NCBI RefSeq assembly: GCF_958295425.1
Contig: NC_081151.1
Coordinates: 13,500,606 to 13,564,605 of the forward strand
Length of the DNA stretch: 64,000 nucleotides
From: Solea solea
Lineage: Eukaryota; Chordata; Actinopteri; Pleuronectiformes; Soleidae
Direction: 5' to 3'
The translations under genes were made by a program, and so were the position numbers. Below, in pieces: positions 59,943 through 64,000 of this stretch. Each line of letters starts with the position of its first letter. Within the stretch, counting starts at the first letter, position 1. Under the pieces are notes generated by a model, which ran no database searches, was not told the origin of the DNA, and saw only the letters and a program-made list of their open reading frames with translations.

Positions 59943-60578
59943 GCACACACGAGTGTGTGTCACATTGGCTGTGCCGATCGTCTCCTCCATGGCCCGCCTC
60001 AGTGCTCGTTTCTGTCCACATCACACTGATTTACATGAAATGCACTTAAACAGGTCACTAGATTATGATGCCACTTTTCTTTTCTTGTTGTTCATCTATT
60101 AGACATGATTTTGAAGCCTAATTTGATTAAATTTGTACAATTAGGGACACACACACAGACAGCCACTGACACATGGCAGGGGACGTCATTTCTTTAAGGC
60201 AATGCTTTCGAAATAAACAGGAAATCACAAAAGCTACAGAAGCTGAGAATATATCACCATGTATTGCAGTGACTATAGGCTCTGGAATGGCTGTATTTTT
60301 CTCTGGCTTATGATAAAGGGATGTTTGATTATATTGTTTTGGAATTGTTAGAATGTTAAGCACATTATACACATGGGAAAACAGATTTAAGCCCTTTTGT
60401 AAGGTATCCTGGAGTCCAAATAAGTGCTGCCCACTGCTCCTGTGCCCAGCTAGTGTGAGTTCACAACCACACAAGTTATTCACTATCACTCATTGGTGTG
60501 TGTGTGCAATAACTAATTCCAATTCTAAAAATCTGCCTGCTGAAGTCCACAATATGCCTCTTCATCTGGCCGATGATA
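59206..60578. other. Unique DNA with several (CA)n tracts
   Basis: CA tracts at 59457-59479, 59607-59639 and 59912-59936 and a (CT)n at 59745-59770. The open frame 59399-60049 passes through these and is compositionally driven. No gene is supported. Confidence 0.45.
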
Positions 60579-60912
60579 ATACACCACTTTGTTATGATGC
60601 CCTTCAGTTTGAGGAGCCAACAAATCTAAGAAAATCAAAGAAATCTGAGGCACACTAGAGGGTAATATTTAAAAAGCCTTAAATAATTCTCAGCTATTAA
60701 ATCATATCAACAGGAAAAAAAAAATGGCCTTCATCAGGGCAAACAATGCAAAATGGCTATTCTTGGGCTGTTTTATATCTTGTGGTCACGATCACAATAG
60801 CGGTCACAGTCACTTTTTAACTAGCACCCTCTCTGAGTACCTCAGATTTCTCAAGATTTCTTAGATTTGTTGGCTCCTCAAACTGAAGGGCACCATAACA
60901 AAGTGGTGTATT
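60579..60912. repeat. Long inverted repeat (72-base arms, 190-base loop)
   Basis: 60579-60650 and 60841-60912 are reverse complements with about six mismatches, five of them clustered (roughly 92% by eye). The outermost words are AATACACCACTTTGTTATG and its complement. The loop is unique AT-rich DNA. It may be a foldback element or the TIRs of a small MITE; no target duplication was identified. Confidence 0.85.
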
Positions 60913-62060
60913 TTTTTTCTTGGCACATTTAACTTTCTGACACTTTGTAAATCGGTCAGTGCATCAAATCCCCAGAGAAAATCAGTGAATCAGTTTTAAA
61001 TCATGGCACACAGGAGTTGTTGATCCACCGCTGCCTTCATCAGTCAGTTAAATTTGATATATTGCAACTTCTGTGTTTGAAATCCTACAATTGGATTAAC
61101 CGCAATCACACAGACTCGCCAAAGGAGGCAGCAGTATTCAAGCAGCCCCGTGTCCCTGTCAGTTCCAAACACAGATTACCCAAATAAAAACAAGCCAAAT
61201 GTTCTTAAATTGAAATCCGATACAATCCAAACATCCTTTTTATTGCATGCTTCACTTTGTGGTGCTCCTTATTTCTTTGAAATAGCTTGAAATGGCTGTA
61301 GGTGGTGAATGCATCAACACAAATGCTTGTTAACAGCTTGATAGTTAAAAAAGGTGTAAAATCAGACAAAAAAGAGGCAGAAGACAAAAAGCGACTTGCT
61401 GGTGGCCTAGCATTTATACTAAGTAGCTTGAAGCTTGAAGTACCTGGTATACTTGTGTGCACAGTGTGTGCGCATAGCGCAAATTGTGTCATCAACGCAC
61501 AACGTGCAGGCCGTGCATGCAGCACAGATTTTGGAACAGCGCGCAAAGAGCACATTTTGGCTATGGATCTGAAAGACGAGAGGCTGGCGGAGGAAATGAT
61601 GACTCAGAGTTACCCCACTATTTGAAGGTGGTGCATTATTTTGTGTGCAGGATGCACGGCAGTACCTGATCAGCCTATAATGACTTGTACTGAGCACGAG
61701 TCTGTCCAGATCATTAGCACAATCATGCATCAAATGACACATCAGTGAACACTCAAAGGCAGATTCCACCTTTTATTGTTGTGCATTCTCTTCTGTTCTG
61801 GACAGCACTGCCTGACAGCCTGTAATGATTTAAAAACCTGATAAAAGCTAATCAAAGTTACAAGTACATAACTTAATAAAAGGCGCCACTTTATTGACTT
61901 TCGGTTCTTGATGAAGCTGCTGCATTATATTGCCTCCTTTAATTCTGACCAGTTTCCAAACTGTCAGTTTCGCACAAATAGCTTGATGAACAAATACTTG
62001 TATTTGCAACAGCATATTTGCAATCAAAAAGGTCAAATGAGTCTCCTAACAACTGCATCC
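60913..62060. other. Mostly unique DNA, no gene called
   Basis: The block 61440-61620 is GC-richer with many GCGCA words and an open plus frame ending MDLKDERLAEEMMTQSYPTI. This could be an old DNA-transposon coding start or chance; no domain is recognised. Confidence 0.35.
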
Positions 62061-62134
62061 TGCCACGGGAGAGCACCTTCTGGGCAGCCAAGTGGAAAGG
62101 GAACTGGCCTTGTAATCAGAGGGTTGCCGGTTAA
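62061..62134 (+). mobile_element. tRNA-like SINE head
   Basis: GGGCAGCCAAGTGGAAAGGG and CCTTGTAATCAGAGGGTTGC, then CGGTT, resemble a tRNA-derived SINE head with a box B-like end. It runs directly into LINE coding sequence. Confidence 0.45.
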
Positions 62135-62830
62135 AGGACTGGACAGGACAATGCACACCAGTCACCTGTATGGGAAGACACAGAGCCAGCTGTACTTCCT
62201 AAGGAGACTGCGGGCGTTCAACATCTGCAGCAAACTGCTGTGGATGTTTTACCAGTCTGTGGTTGCCATTGTCCTCTTTTACACTGTGGTGGGAGGGCAG
62301 CATATCCAAGAAGATCCAAGAAACATCCAGACTAGATAAACTGATCAGGCGGACCGGCTCTGTGGTCGGCATGAAGCTGGACTCTCTGGTGACGGAGGCA
62401 GACAGGAGGACACTGGACAAACTGCTGGATATTATGGACAATACCAGCCACCCCTTATACACCATCATCATCAACCAGAAGACCCTTTTCAGTGAAAGAC
62501 TGCTCCTTCCTGAGTGTAGAATCAACAGACAAATCCTCTGTCCATCATGCCATCGTGCTCTTCAACTCCTCAATAGGGGAGTTGAGGACATAGGTTGAAT
62601 ATAGGGTAGGGAATAGGGTACAGAGCACAGAAGGGAAGGATGGACAGATACTATGCAATTATTAATTCACTCATTCAAATTCTGTGCAATAATTCATTCA
62701 CTAATTCATTATATTTTTTCATTCATCCATTATATGTATCTTATTTCATTCTTATTTTATTTTATTCTATCTATATTTTGTATATTTAGCTAAGAGTTTA
62801 CTGTTTATTTTTGATCCTACTTTCTTTCTC
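62135..62830 (+). mobile_element. Rex1-type LINE, 3' fragment
   Basis: Contains the C-terminal coding part of a Rex1/Babar-like reverse transcriptase (see the pseudogene entry) followed by a T-rich 3' UTR with ATTCATTCA-type words. The 5' part is missing. Confidence 0.65.
62150..62600 (+). pseudogene. Rex1-type LINE reverse transcriptase C-terminus, frameshifted
   Basis: The first frame reads SQLYFLRRLRAFNICSKLL, then MFYQSVVAIVLFYTVV; after about 62285 the homology continues in another plus frame with RLDKLIRRTGSVVG, LVTEADRRTLDKLL, SHPLYTIII and CHRALQLLN. This order is typical of the thumb and C-terminal region in Rex1-like LINEs of teleosts. The polymerase and endonuclease domains are absent. 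The frame change and truncation make it inactive. Confidence 0.75.
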
Positions 62831-64000
62831 GTACCACTTGTAAGCTGACTCATCCCAAAGTTTAATCTAAGTCTAAGTCTCGAACTACAGGACCCTGACA
62901 CGCGAGTATACCCGGGTCCACACAATTGGACGTGCCAAGTATACCAGGGCCTTAAATCAACAATAGTATTGATTGAATCGTACGTACAAATACTGTACAT
63001 ACTAAAAACGACTGCTAATAACTGGATGTTCTGATAAAAGCCACCACACTATTTTTGTTCAGTGTATTTACATGACAGTGCAATACAATGTTAGTTGTAA
63101 TCATCTCCCTGAACAACACATGCACAGCTCTCCTAATATTACATTCCTTGCAGGACGACATTGTGTCATTGTGACATTGATGATATTTTTTGACACTGCT
63201 GTAATTATGGTATGACCAGTTTTAATCACAGAAAGACAAGTTACACAGTTAAGGGAACCTTGATAAACACACTTTGGTAAAATGTACTGTAATTGGATTT
63301 GTATGATTTTAATTTACCCCAGTCACACTTTAAGGTTGAATATTTTTTTATTCAGCATTTTTTTTAATAAAATACCATGATTTAAAAAAAAAAAAATGTA
63401 ATTCAGTTTTAATTACGATGGACTGCAAAATTGATAATGATCATTTTGATGGTAGTTTCTATTTTGTTCAGAATTCAGAATCCTTAAGTCTTCAACAATT
63501 CAGCAGAATTTGTGTTTTTTTATTGGTTAACATGCCAGGTACAGTTTTTGCACAGATGGCAATTAAAATTGTTTCTAAAACTCACTGATAAAGGTCTTGC
63601 AAACAACTCCTTTATCACAAAGGAAGACGACACCCTCCGCTAAGCTGATATTGGATTAAAAAAAAAAAAAAAAAAAAAGACTGTATGTATCTTTAAAAAT
63701 AAAAATAAAAAGAGTGGAATGGTGAAGTTGGCCAGAGAAATGAGACAAGTATTTATATCTTGGAGCTCTTTCAAGGTGCTGGCAGAATGACGAATTAGGT
63801 GGGCGGGAGAATCACATAGTGGTTGGCCTCAGTGTCATCAGTACATACCCAGTGCCTCTCCATACATAACATCATATACATGATAACATTAGAGAATGCA
63901 TGCAATTCTTTAATGCCACTTTAAACATCCTTAAGAAGAAAATATACCAATCTTCCAACAGAGTCTCCAGATTTACTTCTTCTACTCATGTTTTGGAACC
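62831..64000. other. Unique AT-rich DNA, no gene seen
   Basis: Poly-A runs at 63383-63396 and 63659-63679. A short segment with GAGTATACCCGGGTCCACAC near 62905 is unlike its surroundings, but I cannot classify it. No exon is supported. Confidence 0.4.

Noticed and set aside
59399..60049. 216-codon plus-strand open frame
   Set aside because: It spans three CA tracts and a CT tract that encode His-Thr and Leu-Ser runs; this is a microsatellite artefact.
1..64000. CRISPR array, operon, prophage or endogenous retrovirus
   Set aside because: No regularly spaced repeats, no prokaryotic gene organisation, and no LTR pair or gag/pol/env reading frames were seen.

Overview
This is a 64 kb stretch of vertebrate, almost certainly teleost fish, nuclear DNA. 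The evidence is the repeat content: one L2-type LINE with an intact ORF, several truncated L2 and Rex1-type LINE ends, tRNA-headed SINEs with typical fish bodies and tails, hAT- and Harbinger-like terminal-repeat elements, and very frequent CA/GT, GA/CT and poly-A/T microsatellites in AT-rich DNA. There is no operon structure and no dense coding. I found no complete host protein-coding gene, no rRNA and no functional tRNA. The window reads as a gene desert or a very long intron.

Layout. 1-8.8 kb: mostly unique AT-rich DNA with a Rex1-like tail, SINE pieces and a dispersed repeat. 8.97-14.2 kb: the most structured block. It holds an intact L2-type LINE (ORF of 977 codons), then a nested array in which a hAT-like element is interrupted by a second terminal-inverted-repeat element, itself interrupted by a 5'-truncated L2 LINE on the minus strand. 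A well-formed 206-bp exon-like segment (13752-13957, minus) lies inside the remains of the outer element. 14.2-19.7 kb: mostly unique, with possible conserved non-coding elements (CNEs) and one hAT-like MITE. 19.9-22.85 kb: a 2.94-kb insertion into an older dispersed repeat. It carries two spliceable exons of a decayed gene resembling the C-terminus of the multicopy fish SAMD3-like family. 23-29 kb: SINEs, a MITE half and a Maui/L2 3' end. 29.6-30.3 kb: the best CNE candidate. 30.6-47.4 kb: SINE copies separated by unique DNA with further CNE-like blocks (about 33.9, 40.2, 41.4 and 45.2 kb). 47.4-58 kb: unique DNA, microsatellites, a dispersed repeat and a Harbinger-like fragment. 58-64 kb: an L2 3' fragment, a 72-bp-arm inverted repeat and a frameshifted Rex1-type LINE fragment joined to a tRNA-like SINE head.

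The genes here do not act as a pathway. The only intact reading frame belongs to a selfish element; the others are fragments. The most interesting signals are two cases of gene pieces carried inside mobile elements (SAMD3-like exons at 21.3-21.9 kb and an unidentified exon at 13.75-13.96 kb), the intact LINE with a candidate target-site duplication, a long inverted repeat at 60.6-60.9 kb, and clusters of homeodomain-motif-rich non-repetitive DNA that could be regulatory. CNE calls rest only on appearance; no alignment could be run.
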